Of a stretch of 38,406 nt of DNA, positions 1-7,256 are shown piece by piece. The position numbers were made by a program, and so were the translations under genes. Source of the stretch: an uncultured Chiayiivirga sp. (GTDB lineage: Bacteria; Pseudomonadota; Gammaproteobacteria; Xanthomonadales; Xanthomonadaceae); NCBI GenBank assembly GCA_934525595.1, contig CAKSZJ010000026.1, forward strand, positions 1 through 38,406, in the 5' to 3' direction. Positions within the stretch are counted from its first letter, which is position 1, and every line of letters begins with the position of its first letter. The notes under the pieces were generated by a model, which ran no database searches, was not told where the DNA came from, and saw only the letters and a program-made list of their open reading frames with translations.

Positions 1-68
1 AACGCCACCGCTTCCTCACCCCTTTCGAGGTATTCTTTCACCACTCACGCGTTGCACTTCGCGGTTGA

Positions 69-233
69 ATCCGCCCACTGTACATGCCTCGCATTCCTGG
101 GTGGGAGTTCACATCGGACTATATCTTTTCAGAGAGCGGCATGTTGCCCAATGGAAACTGGTCGTTGTATGTCTGTGATGAGGGGAATCGGGGCGAAGGC
201 TACCTCGAAGGCTGGAACTTCCGATTCTTGTGA
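69..233 (+). pseudogene. 3' remnant resembling the end of a P/Homo B (proprotein convertase) domain protein
   Basis: The frame is open from 69 to the TGA at 231-233; a stop at 66-68 closes it upstream. The reading (GWEFTSDYIFSESGM, then NGNWSLYVCDEGNRGEGYLEGWNF) resembles the last 45 residues of P domains: a W-x-F-x-S strand, an NGxWxLxVxDxG turn, and a closing G-x-L-x-x-W-x-F strand. P domains end many secreted subtilisin-like proteases and other exported proteins. With only about 50 residues visible, this is either the tail of a gene that begins left of the window and is frameshifted near 66, or a decayed fragment. No P-domain sequence was recognised in the other plus frames of 1-66. A 49-residue gene starting at ATG 84 is formally possible but would lack a signal peptide and most of the fold. 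The family call rests on motif resemblance only. Confidence 0.4.
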
Positions 234-471
234 CATCTGGAGGATGGCGCCACAACGAGCGCCTCGGGGCTGAGGCCGGCGATATGGCCTGAACAATGTC
301 AGGGGCCGCATCTGGGGTTTTCCAGGCTTTACGGTCGGGCGAATCCGAGTGCGTTGCGCGTGGCCGAGCTGCCTTTTGCGGTGCAATGCTGCAAGTTCTG
401 CAGTCGAGTGCCGCCCTGCGGCGCGCTTCATGGTGCAGTGCGACTTCAGATCCATCCTTGCTGCCCCCATC
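234..471. other. non-coding stretch without recognised content
   Basis: Between the P-domain-like tail and the intrinsic terminator at 472-500 there is about 240 bp in which I recognise no conserved protein, RNA gene or repeat. Short open frames exist on both strands but read as arginine-, alanine- and cysteine-rich GC noise. The stretch may be the 3' untranslated part of the transcript ended at 500. Confidence 0.4.
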
Positions 472-500
472 GACGGCCGCCTTGCGCGGCCGTCTTTTTT
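472..500 (+). terminator. Rho-independent terminator
   Basis: A perfect 9-bp stem (GACGGCCGC, 472-480, with GCGGCCGTC, 486-494) closes a 5-nt loop and is followed directly by six T (495-500). It is the most canonical intrinsic terminator in the window. It ends plus-strand transcription arriving from the left, so the sulfotransferase pair starts its own transcript. It also supports the idea that a plus-strand gene once ran into this point. Confidence 0.85.
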
Positions 501-501
501 G

Positions 502-530
502 CTGACCGCGGAAATCATCCGGGCTAGAGT
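502..530 (+). promoter_or_regulatory. putative sigma70 promoter of the sulfotransferase pair
   Basis: CTGACC (502-507) and TAGAGT (525-530) are 17 bp apart, each matching four of six consensus bases. The predicted start near 537 leaves a leader of about 25 nt before the ATG at 562, with AGGA as possible ribosome binding site. The promoter sits immediately downstream of the terminator. Confidence 0.5.
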
Positions 531-561
531 CAGCGTCCCCGACTCACAGGATCGTCACGCC

Positions 562-2142
562 ATGCAGTCAGAGGCCGACGCACGCTGGCAGGAGGCCGAA
601 GGGTTCAGCGCCGCGGGCCAGGATGAGCGCGCCGAGCCGATCTATCGCGATCTTCTCGGCGTGCGCGAGCACGCGCCCTGGGCGCATCTGCGGCTTGCGC
701 TCGCGGCGCTGCGCGCGGGGGCGGTGCGCGACGGCGAAGCCCATGCGCTGGGCGCATTCCGCAGCGCCTGGGCCGATTCCGAGCTGCTCGAAGCGGTCTG
801 CAAGATGCTGCTGCGGACCGGCTGCGTGCAGGAGGCGCTGGCCTGTGCAGACGCGCTGCTGCGGCTCGACGCGCCCGCCGGCGCGCTGGCCGAAGTGGGC
901 AAGATGCTTTCCGACCACATGCTTCCCGACGCCGCCTTGCCGCTGCTGCAGCGGGCCATGGCGCGGGGATTGTCCCGCGCCCCGGCGATGCACTATCTGG
1001 TCGGGTTGAACCTCATGTACGTCGGCCGTCACGCCCAGGCGCTGGAGGCGCTGGAGGCGAGCCTGCGGGGCAATCCGGACCTGGCGCCGGCGCACTGGGC
1101 GCTGGCGAAGCTCGCGGACGCACAAACACGCGGAGCGCGCATCGACCGCCTGCGCGCCGCGCTGGATCGCACCCCGCCCGAGGCGCAGGACGCGCCGCTG
1201 CTGTGGTATGCGCTCTTCCACGAGCTGGACAGGGCGGGTGATGCCGCCGCGTGGGCTGCGCTGGAGCAGGCGATGCGTCGGCGCCGTGCCCAGGTCCGTC
1301 ATGACGAGGCGGCGCAGGATGCACTGTTCGACGCGGCCGCGCGCGCGCTGGAGTTGCCGGAGGCGAGCGCCGACGATGCGCTGCACGATGGCGGTGCGCA
1401 GCCGCTCTTCGTGGTCGGCCTGCCGCGCACCGGCACCACGGTGATCGAGCAGCGCCTGTGCGCGAGCGTCGATGCCGCCAGCGCGGGGGAACTGCGCGAT
1501 CTCGCGCTCCAGCTGCGCGCCGTCACCGGCCGCGCCGGGCCGCCGCACTTCGACGCACGCACGCTGGCGATCGATGCCGGACAGGCGCACGAGCTGGGTG
1601 CGCGCTATCTGGCGCGCAGCCGCTGGCGCGCGCGCGGCCGCGCGTTCTACCTCGACAAATGGCCGGAGAACTATCTGGCCGTCGGCGCGATCCTGGCGGC
1701 GCTGCCCGGAGCGCGCGTGATCTGGGTGCGGCGCGATCCGATCGACGCGTGCTTTTCCAACCTCAAGGAGTGGTTCGCCGCTTCCTATTTCTACAGTTAC
1801 GACATGGGCGAGGTGGCGCGTCACTGCGCCCGCTTCGAACGTCTGCGCGCGCAGGTCCGGGATCGCGCCAGTGCGCGGGTGGCCTTCGTCGGATACGAGG
1901 CCTTCGTGCGCAGCCCCGATACGACCCTCGGCGGGGCGCTCGACGCGCTCGGGATTGCCCGCCGCGCCGCGCCGGAAACCGCGCCGCAGGCGACCATCGC
2001 CACCGCCAGCGCCGCCCAGGCACGCGAGGGCATCAGCACGCGGCATATCGGCGCCTGGCGTCGCTATGCGCGGCCGCTCGCGCCGCTGTGTGCCGAGCTG
2101 GAGCGGCTGGGGCTGGAATCGTCTGCCGAGGCTGAGGCATGA
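562..2142 (+). CDS. TPR-repeat sulfotransferase family protein (first of pair)
   Basis: A 526-residue protein with an alanine/leucine-rich helical N-terminal half of TPR character (about residues 10-260) and a C-terminal sulfotransferase domain. The domain shows the 5'-phosphosulfate (PAPS) loop LPRTGTT (287-293) and the 3'-phosphate segment RRDP (390-393) followed by IDACFSNL, hallmarks of the Sulfotransfer_3 type. Such enzymes move sulfate from PAPS to a carbohydrate, lipid or protein hydroxyl; the acceptor cannot be read from sequence. No signal peptide is visible, so a cytoplasmic location is likely. The frame is open upstream to 349, but 562 is chosen because it follows the terminator and promoter and because the earlier part reads as noise. 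Its stop overlaps the start of the next gene (ATGA), implying translational coupling. Confidence 0.88.
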   Translation: MQSEADARWQEAEGFSAAGQDERAEPIYRDLLGVREHAPWAHLRLALAALRAGAVRDGEAHALGAFRSAWADSELLEAVCKMLLRTGCVQEALACADALLRLDAPAGALAEVGKMLSDHMLPDAALPLLQRAMARGLSRAPAMHYLVGLNLMYVGRHAQALEALEASLRGNPDLAPAHWALAKLADAQTRGARIDRLRAALDRTPPEAQDAPLLWYALFHELDRAGDAAAWAALEQAMRRRRAQVRHDEAAQDALFDAAARALELPEASADDALHDGGAQPLFVVGLPRTGTTVIEQRLCASVDAASAGELRDLALQLRAVTGRAGPPHFDARTLAIDAGQAHELGARYLARSRWRARGRAFYLDKWPENYLAVGAILAALPGARVIWVRRDPIDACFSNLKEWFAASYFYSYDMGEVARHCARFERLRAQVRDRASARVAFVGYEAFVRSPDTTLGGALDALGIARRAAPETAPQATIATASAAQAREGISTRHIGAWRRYARPLAPLCAELERLGLESSAEAEA

Positions 2143-3716
2143 GCGCCGGCACGGACCCGACGCGCGCCCTGCTCGACCACGCGGTGCCGCTGGCCGAGCG
2201 CGGCGATCTGGCCGGATTGAGGCGCCTGCTCGACGGCATTCCCGCCGCGCCGGAACGCCTCGCGCGCCATCTGATCGAGACCTCGTACGCCGAGGCCCTG
2301 GCCGGCCGCTACCGCGCCTCGCGCACCGCCGCGCTGCTGACGTTCACGCTGGATCCCAGGGATGTGGACGTGCGCCGCCAGCTCGCGGCGCGGCTGCGCA
2401 CCACCAACGACGTGCCGCAGCTGCTGAAGCTGATCCGCGCTTCCGGCCCGCTTGCACGAATTCCGATTCCTTTGCTGCTGGGGTATGCCGCGCAGCTCTC
2501 CTACCTCAACATGCAGCAGCAGGCGCTGGAATATCTCGACGAGGCGCGTCGCGGCGACCCCGACTATCCGCCCACTCTGCTGTCGCGCGGGCAGGTGCTG
2601 ACCTATCTCGGGCGCACCGATGCGGCGCGCGCCGAGTTCGAGCGCTGCATCGCGATTGCGCCGCAGCTCGGGCAGGCGCACTGGTTCCTTTCCCACGTGC
2701 GCCGCGCCACGCCGACCGACAACCGCATCGCACGGCTGCGCGATGCGCTGGCGCGGGCGTCCCTGCCGGCGCAGGAGGAGGCGTCGCTCGCCTTCGCGCT
2801 GCACAAGGAGCTCGATGACCTGGGCGAGGTGGAAGGCGCATGGCAGGCGCTGCTGCGGGCCTGTGCGGCCAAGCGCAGCACCCTGAGGTATTCGCTCGAA
2901 GAGACGCGCCGGCTGGTGGACGCGCTGGTGTCGATGCCGCCGCTCGCGCCGTCGCGTGCCGGTGCGGACGATGGCAGGGTGCCGGTCTTCATCGTCGGGA
3001 TGCACCGCTCGGGCACCACTCTGCTGGAGCAGCTGCTCGACGCCAGCCCGCAGGTGCAGGGTATCGGCGAGATGTACGACTTCACCTGCGCCATGCGCCA
3101 CGCCACCGACCATCCGTGCCGCGGCGTGATCGACCGCACGCTGGTCGAACGTGCCGCGAGCGCCGACTTTTCGGCCGTCGGCCGGCGCTATCTCGACGGG
3201 CTGGCCTGGCGGCTCGACGCGCGTCCGTTCTTCACCGACAAGCTGCCGACCAATTTCCTCAATCTGGGCTTCATCTGCGCGGCGCTGCCGCAGGCCAGGA
3301 TCCTGCACCTGCGGCGCGATCCGATGGAAACCTGTTTCTCCAACCTGCGCGAGCTGTTCTCCGACGCCAACGCGCACTCCTACGACCAGGTGGAGCTGGC
3401 CGACTATTGCCTGCAATACCAGCGCCTGATGGCGCACTGGCACGATCGCCATCCGGGACGGATCCTCGACGTCGACTATGCGCAGCTCACCGCCGACACG
3501 GCCGGAACGGTACGGCAGGTGGCGGCGTTCTGCGGGATCGACTATCTGGACGAGATGAGCGATCCGCGCAGCAGCAGGCGCGCGGTGGCCACCGCCAGCG
3601 CGGTGCAGGTGCGCGATGGCGTGGTGCGGCGTGAAACGCCCAAGTGGGTGCCCTATGCGCCCTGGCTCGGGCCTCTGGCGGACGCGCTGGCCCGCGGCGG
3701 CGCAGCGGGAGTCTGA
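2139..3716 (+). CDS. TPR-repeat sulfotransferase family protein (second of pair)
   Basis: A 525-residue paralogue of the preceding gene with the same architecture: TPR-like helices (about 10-270; for example the unit near EYLDEARRGDPDYPPTLLSR) followed by a sulfotransferase domain with GMHRSGTT (287-294, PAPS 5'-phosphosulfate loop) and RRDPMETCFSNL (392-403). ATG 2139 overlaps the upstream stop by 4 nt. The two proteins align at the motifs but diverge between them, so this is an old duplication, and the products may act as a pair or on different acceptors. No sulfate-activation genes (cysDNC) or obvious acceptor biosynthesis genes lie nearby. The gene ends 20 bp before the convergent response regulator, with no intrinsic terminator between. 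Confidence 0.88.
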   Translation: MSAGTDPTRALLDHAVPLAERGDLAGLRRLLDGIPAAPERLARHLIETSYAEALAGRYRASRTAALLTFTLDPRDVDVRRQLAARLRTTNDVPQLLKLIRASGPLARIPIPLLLGYAAQLSYLNMQQQALEYLDEARRGDPDYPPTLLSRGQVLTYLGRTDAARAEFERCIAIAPQLGQAHWFLSHVRRATPTDNRIARLRDALARASLPAQEEASLAFALHKELDDLGEVEGAWQALLRACAAKRSTLRYSLEETRRLVDALVSMPPLAPSRAGADDGRVPVFIVGMHRSGTTLLEQLLDASPQVQGIGEMYDFTCAMRHATDHPCRGVIDRTLVERAASADFSAVGRRYLDGLAWRLDARPFFTDKLPTNFLNLGFICAALPQARILHLRRDPMETCFSNLRELFSDANAHSYDQVELADYCLQYQRLMAHWHDRHPGRILDVDYAQLTADTAGTVRQVAAFCGIDYLDEMSDPRSSRRAVATASAVQVRDGVVRRETPKWVPYAPWLGPLADALARGGAAGV

Positions 3717-3736
3717 TGCCGGCGCTGTGCCCGGCC

Positions 3737-4480
3737 TCAGCTGCCGGTGCTGGCGAACACGTAGCCGATGCCGCGCACCGCGCGCAGCGGCAGCGCCTGC
3801 CCGAGCTGCTCCTCGGCCTTGCGGCGCAGGCGGTGGACGATCATTTCCAGGCGATGCGGATCGAAGGTGGCCTCGGCGCTGCCCGCGAGCTCGAGGATCA
3901 GCGCGTCGCGGGTGACCGGCTCGCCCGGGCTTTGCAGCAGGCACGACAGGACGCGCCGTTCCGGCTGGGTCAGCGCCACCGTGCGACCGGATGGGGCACG
4001 CAGATGCCAGCCGTCCGGATCCAGCTGCCATGCGCGGGTCGAGGAGCGCTCCGCGAGCCGCTCACCGGCTTCGGAGCCGGCGCGCAGCCGGCGCAGCACG
4101 CTGTTCAGGGTGGCGGCCAGGACGTTCATTTCGACCGGCTTTGCGAGATAGGCATCGGCGCCGACCGCGAGGCCCCGCACCTGATCGCCACCGCTGTCCA
4201 GGCCGGTGAGCATCACGATGCCCACGCGCATGCCCTGCGCGCTGCGCAGATGGGCGGCCGCGGAAAGGCCATCCTCGTCCGGCAGCCCGATGTCGAGCAC
4301 GACGAGGTCGCTGGGTGCGGCCAGAAAACGCCGGTACAGCGCCTCGGCCGAGGGCACGCCTTCCGCGTCGAACCCGTTGGCCCTGAGGCTGGGAACCAGG
4401 ATCTCCTCACGCAGTTCGAGGTCATCTTCGACGACGATGACGCGGGCAAGCGGCGGCGGGCGATGATGGATCGCGGACAT
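3737..4480 (-). CDS. OmpR-family response regulator, orphan
   Basis: A 247-residue two-domain regulator. The receiver domain (about residues 12-128) has the acidic pair in VEDD, the phosphorylatable Asp63 in VVLDIGLPDEDG, a Thr in VMLTG and the switch lysine in YLAKP. The C-terminal winged helix (about 150-247) ends with the typical RGIGYVF hairpin. It should bind DNA when phosphorylated. No histidine kinase gene is adjacent, so it is an orphan here and its partner and regulon are unknown. The start was placed at ATG 4480; the frame extends to a GTG at 4528 (16 more residues), which cannot be excluded because neither start has a clear ribosome binding site. The recognition half ends in TFDPHRLEMIVHRLRRKAE, a normal OmpR-type helix. 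Confidence 0.88.
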   Translation of the reverse strand: MSAIHHRPPPLARVIVVEDDLELREEILVPSLRANGFDAEGVPSAEALYRRFLAAPSDLVVLDIGLPDEDGLSAAAHLRSAQGMRVGIVMLTGLDSGGDQVRGLAVGADAYLAKPVEMNVLAATLNSVLRRLRAGSEAGERLAERSSTRAWQLDPDGWHLRAPSGRTVALTQPERRVLSCLLQSPGEPVTRDALILELAGSAEATFDPHRLEMIVHRLRRKAEEQLGQALPLRAVRGIGYVFASTGS

Positions 4481-4557
4481 GGCGGATCGGGTGTGTGCTA
4501 TGGCCACCGATGATAGCGGCTGTCGCACGGTCCGGGGCCGCGACCGGCGCGTGGGGG

Positions 4558-4755
4558 TCAGCGCGTGAGGATCAGCTTGTCGTTCTGGGTGTGGCGCAGG
4601 CGATATTCGCGATCGCCGTGGCGGATGAGGAGTTCACGCTGCCCGCGCAGCAGGTCGTGGCTGTCGATGACCGAGCGCTCGGTGGCCGGCGCGCTGATGG
4701 AAGGGCGGCGCACCGCGACGACGCGGGACGCGATGACCTGGAAGGTCTGGCTCAT
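4558..4755 (-). CDS. hemP: hemin uptake protein HemP
   Basis: A 65-residue protein whose C-terminal 35 residues carry the HemP signature: LLRGQRELLIRHGDREY, then LRHTQNDKLILTR, matching the family pattern of LL-G-REL-I-H-G--Y-LR-T---KLILT-. HemP proteins are small cytoplasmic factors of heme/iron acquisition, in some bacteria needed for expression of the heme receptor. Here it stands alone: no TonB-dependent receptor or heme permease follows, the next minus-strand gene being the response regulator 77 bp further on. A Fur box lies inside its promoter (4801-4828), as expected for an iron-starvation gene. The N-terminal 25 residues are variable in the family. Start 4755 is the only ATG giving the standard length. 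Confidence 0.85.
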   Translation of the reverse strand: MSQTFQVIASRVVAVRRPSISAPATERSVIDSHDLLRGQRELLIRHGDREYRLRHTQNDKLILTR

Positions 4756-4800
4756 GGGTGGGATCTCGACCGGAATGCGCCCGGAGTGGGCGTTTCTCGA

Positions 4801-4828
4801 ATGCTAATGATTCGCATTCTCTTGTCAA
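4801..4828 (-). promoter_or_regulatory. hemP promoter
   Basis: On the minus strand a perfect -35 TTGACA (complement of 4823-4828) and a -10 TAGCAT (complement of 4801-4806, four of six) are separated by 16 bp. Predicted start near 4794 gives a leader of about 40 nt to the hemP ATG. The Fur box fills the spacer. Confidence 0.7.
4802..4816 (-). promoter_or_regulatory. Fur box of hemP
   Basis: TGCTAATGATTCGCA matches 11 of 14 informative positions of the 7-1-7 Fur consensus TGATAATnATTATCA. It lies between and partly over the hemP promoter elements, where Fe-Fur would block RNA polymerase. Confidence 0.75.
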
Positions 4829-5799
4829 GCGCCCGCCAATGCATCCAGCCGCGCGAGCGTGGCGGGTTCCAGCCGGTCGGCCAGCGCCAGCGCCGTCAGG
4901 TTGGCGTCCAGCTGCGCGATCGAGGAGCAGCCCAGGATGACGCTGGACACTTTCGGGTTGCGCAGGCACCAGGCGATGGCCAGGGCGGCCGGCGTTTCGC
5001 CCAGATCCGCCGCCAGATCCATCAGCCGCGCCACTGCCGCATCGCGCGCATCGGAGGCGCCGGGCAGGATGCCTTCGTGCCAGCCGTGGTCGCGCCGCGC
5101 GCGCCGGGAGCCCTCGGGAATCCGGCCCTGCGCATACTTGCCGCTCAAAAGGCCCGAGGCCAGCGGCGACCAGGTGGTCAGGCCCAGGCCGGGGTCGTCG
5201 TAGAGCGGGGCGTATTCGAACTCCACCCGCTCGCGGTGCAGCAGGTTGTACTGGGCCTGTTCGACCGAGGGAGGCGTCAGGCCGTTCTCGCGCGCGCAGC
5301 GCAGTGCGGCGCGGATCCGCTCGGCCGGCCATTCGGAGGTGCCCCAGTAGAGCACCTTCCCGGCGCACACCAGCTGGTGCATCGCGGCGACGGTTTCCTC
5401 GATCGGGGTATCCGGGTCGGGGCGATGGCAGAAGAAAATATCGAGGTATTCGGTGCGAAGGCGCCGCAGGGCCGCGTCGCAGGCGTCGCGCAGGTGCTTG
5501 CGCGAGAGTCCGCGCTGGGTCGGGCGCGGATCGGGCACCGCGCCGAAGAACGCCTTGCTGCTGAGGCAGAGCGAGTCGCGCGGCAGGCGCAGGTCGGCGA
5601 TCACGTCGCCCAGCCACGCCTCGGCCTGTCCGCAGGCGTAGTTCTCGGCGCTGTCGAACAGGCTGACGCCGGCATCGAAGGCGCGTGCCACCAGGCGGCG
5701 CGCGCCGCCGCGATCGAGCGCGCCGGCGAAGGTGATCCACGAGCCAAGCCCGAGTGCGGACACGTGCAGGCCGCTATGGCCGAGGCGGCGGTATTCCAT
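4825..5799 (-). CDS. aldo/keto reductase, Kv-beta/YghZ-like branch
   Basis: A 324-residue TIM-barrel NADPH-dependent oxidoreductase. The catalytic tetrad is visible: Asp49 and Tyr54 in FDSAENYACG, Lys82 in LSSKAFFG and His125 in FFCHRPDPD. The start MEYRRLGHSGLHVSALGLG and the late segments (SPLASGLLSGKY, then the cofactor-binding stretch around VSSVILGCSSIAQL) are typical of the voltage-gated potassium channel beta-subunit/YghZ branch, whose members reduce aldehydes or methylglyoxal-like carbonyls. The actual substrate is unknown. ATG 5799 is preceded by GGAG at a spacing of about 8 nt. The gene's 3' end reaches into the -35 element of the hemP promoter (4823-4828), so both promoter and stop share bases. 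Confidence 0.9.
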   Translation of the reverse strand: MEYRRLGHSGLHVSALGLGSWITFAGALDRGGARRLVARAFDAGVSLFDSAENYACGQAEAWLGDVIADLRLPRDSLCLSSKAFFGAVPDPRPTQRGLSRKHLRDACDAALRRLRTEYLDIFFCHRPDPDTPIEETVAAMHQLVCAGKVLYWGTSEWPAERIRAALRCARENGLTPPSVEQAQYNLLHRERVEFEYAPLYDDPGLGLTTWSPLASGLLSGKYAQGRIPEGSRRARRDHGWHEGILPGASDARDAAVARLMDLAADLGETPAALAIAWCLRNPKVSSVILGCSSIAQLDANLTALALADRLEPATLARLDALAGA

Positions 5800-5996
5800 G
5801 ACTGATCTCCCTGATGCAGGTCGCGGCACCGGCCAGTGTAGGGCCACGGGCCGCGCTTGCCAGCGCGGCGCGCAGCGCACGCGGTGCGGTGTGGAGGGAT
5901 GTCGGTTGCGTCGGCGCGCGCGCTTGTCCTAGGCTCCGCCCGTTGCGCCTCGCGCGCACCGGCACGACAGCCGCCATTTCGCACGGGGACACATCG

Positions 5997-7256
5997 ATGA
6001 GCCTGAAATTCCGCCTGGTGGTGATGAACTTCCTGCAGTTCTTCGTGTGGGGGTCGTGGCTGATCACCATCGGGGCGTACTGGTTCCAGAGCCGGCAGTG
6101 GTCGCCGGGAGAGTTCGGCATCATCTTTTCCACCATGGGCATCGCCTCGCTGTTCATGCCTTCGCTGATGGGCATCGTGGCGGACAAGTGGATCCGCGCC
6201 GAGCGGCTCTACGGCATCCTGCACCTGCTCGGTGCCGCCATGCTGTTCACCTTGCCGCTGGTCGACAGCCCCGGCGCGTTCTTCTGGGTGATGCTGGTCA
6301 ACATGTGCTTCTACATGCCGACCATCGCGCTGGCGATCGCGGTGTCCTACAACGCGCTCAAGCAGGACGGACAGAACATCGTGAAGTCCTATCCGCCCAT
6401 CCGGGTGTGGGGCACGGTGGGCTTCATCGCGGCAATGTGGATGGTGAGCCTGTCCGGCTTCGAGGTGACCGCAGGGCAATTCCAGGTCGCCGGCGCGGCC
6501 GCGGTGGTGCTGGGGCTCTACGCCTTCACCCTGCCTGCCTGCCCGCCGCGTTACACCGCGCACACCTCGCTGATCGATTCTCTCGGGCTGCGTTCGTTCG
6601 CGCTGATGAAGAACTACAAGATGGCGGTGTTCTTCATCTTCGCGATGTTCCTGGGCGGCGCGCTGCAGCTCACCAACGCCTACGGCGACACCTTCCTGCA
6701 CGACTTCGCCAAGGTGCCCGAGTTCGAGGGTGCATTCGCCATCCGCTATCCGGCGATCACCATGTCGATCTCGCAGATTTCCGAAACCCTGCTGATCCTG
6801 GCCATTCCCTTCTTCCTCATCCGCTACGGCATCAAGACCGTGATGCTGATGAGCATGGTGGCCTGGGTGCTGCGCTTCGGTCTGTTCGCCTACGCCGATC
6901 CGGGTCCGCTGCTGTGGATGATCATTCTCTCCAACATCATCTACGGCCTGGCCTTCGACTTCTTCAACGTCTCCGGCTCGCTGTTCGTGGAGAGCGAGGC
7001 CGATCCGCAGATCCGCGCCAGCGCCCAGGGCCTGTTCATGCTGATGACCAACGGTGTCGGCGCGGTGCTGGGCAACCTGATCGCCGGCTGGGTCATCGAC
7101 GCCTTCTTCATCCAGCCCGACGGCAGCTTCGCGTGGCGCGAAATCTGGCTGAGCTTTGCCGGCTACGCCGCGGTGGTGACGGTGCTGTTCGCGATCCTGT
7201 TCCGTCACAAGCACACGCCGGCCGAGGCCGCGCGCATCAGCGCGGCCCATGGCTGA
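5997..7256 (+). CDS. MFS nucleoside permease, NupG-like
   Basis: A 419-residue inner-membrane protein with about 12 hydrophobic segments. The opening (LKFRLVVMNFLQFFVWGSW, then ITIGAYW) and segments such as GIIFSTMGIASLFMP and GIVADKW are characteristic of the nucleoside:H+ symporter branch (NupG/XapB) of the major facilitator superfamily. It should import nucleosides by proton symport. The start at 5997 is the first Met matching the family; upstream sequence in frame is low-complexity. The gene overlaps the next one by 8 nt (7249-7256), so permease and sugar kinase are probably co-translated: an uptake-plus-phosphorylation pair. A nucleoside hydrolase, which would complete the pathway, is not in the window. 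Specific substrate is inferred from the family only. Confidence 0.85.
   Translation: MSLKFRLVVMNFLQFFVWGSWLITIGAYWFQSRQWSPGEFGIIFSTMGIASLFMPSLMGIVADKWIRAERLYGILHLLGAAMLFTLPLVDSPGAFFWVMLVNMCFYMPTIALAIAVSYNALKQDGQNIVKSYPPIRVWGTVGFIAAMWMVSLSGFEVTAGQFQVAGAAAVVLGLYAFTLPACPPRYTAHTSLIDSLGLRSFALMKNYKMAVFFIFAMFLGGALQLTNAYGDTFLHDFAKVPEFEGAFAIRYPAITMSISQISETLLILAIPFFLIRYGIKTVMLMSMVAWVLRFGLFAYADPGPLLWMIILSNIIYGLAFDFFNVSGSLFVESEADPQIRASAQGLFMLMTNGVGAVLGNLIAGWVIDAFFIQPDGSFAWREIWLSFAGYAAVVTVLFAILFRHKHTPAEAARISAAHG

Noticed and set aside
349..561. Upstream extension of the first sulfotransferase
   Set aside because: The in-frame extension runs through the intrinsic terminator and promoter and shows no TPR or other conserved sequence.
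2064..4031. Long minus-strand open frame across both sulfotransferase genes
   Set aside because: Arg/Ala/His-rich antisense reading with no domain; a consequence of high G+C on the opposite strand of real genes.
4481..4528. GTG start 16 codons upstream for the response regulator
   Set aside because: Receiver domains begin near the chosen ATG; the extension has no conserved residues. Not excluded, only less likely.
5601..7250. Minus-strand frame of about 550 codons over the permease
   Set aside because: His/Gln/Asp-rich antisense of a membrane-protein gene; no family resemblance except where it overlaps the real aldo/keto reductase frame region.
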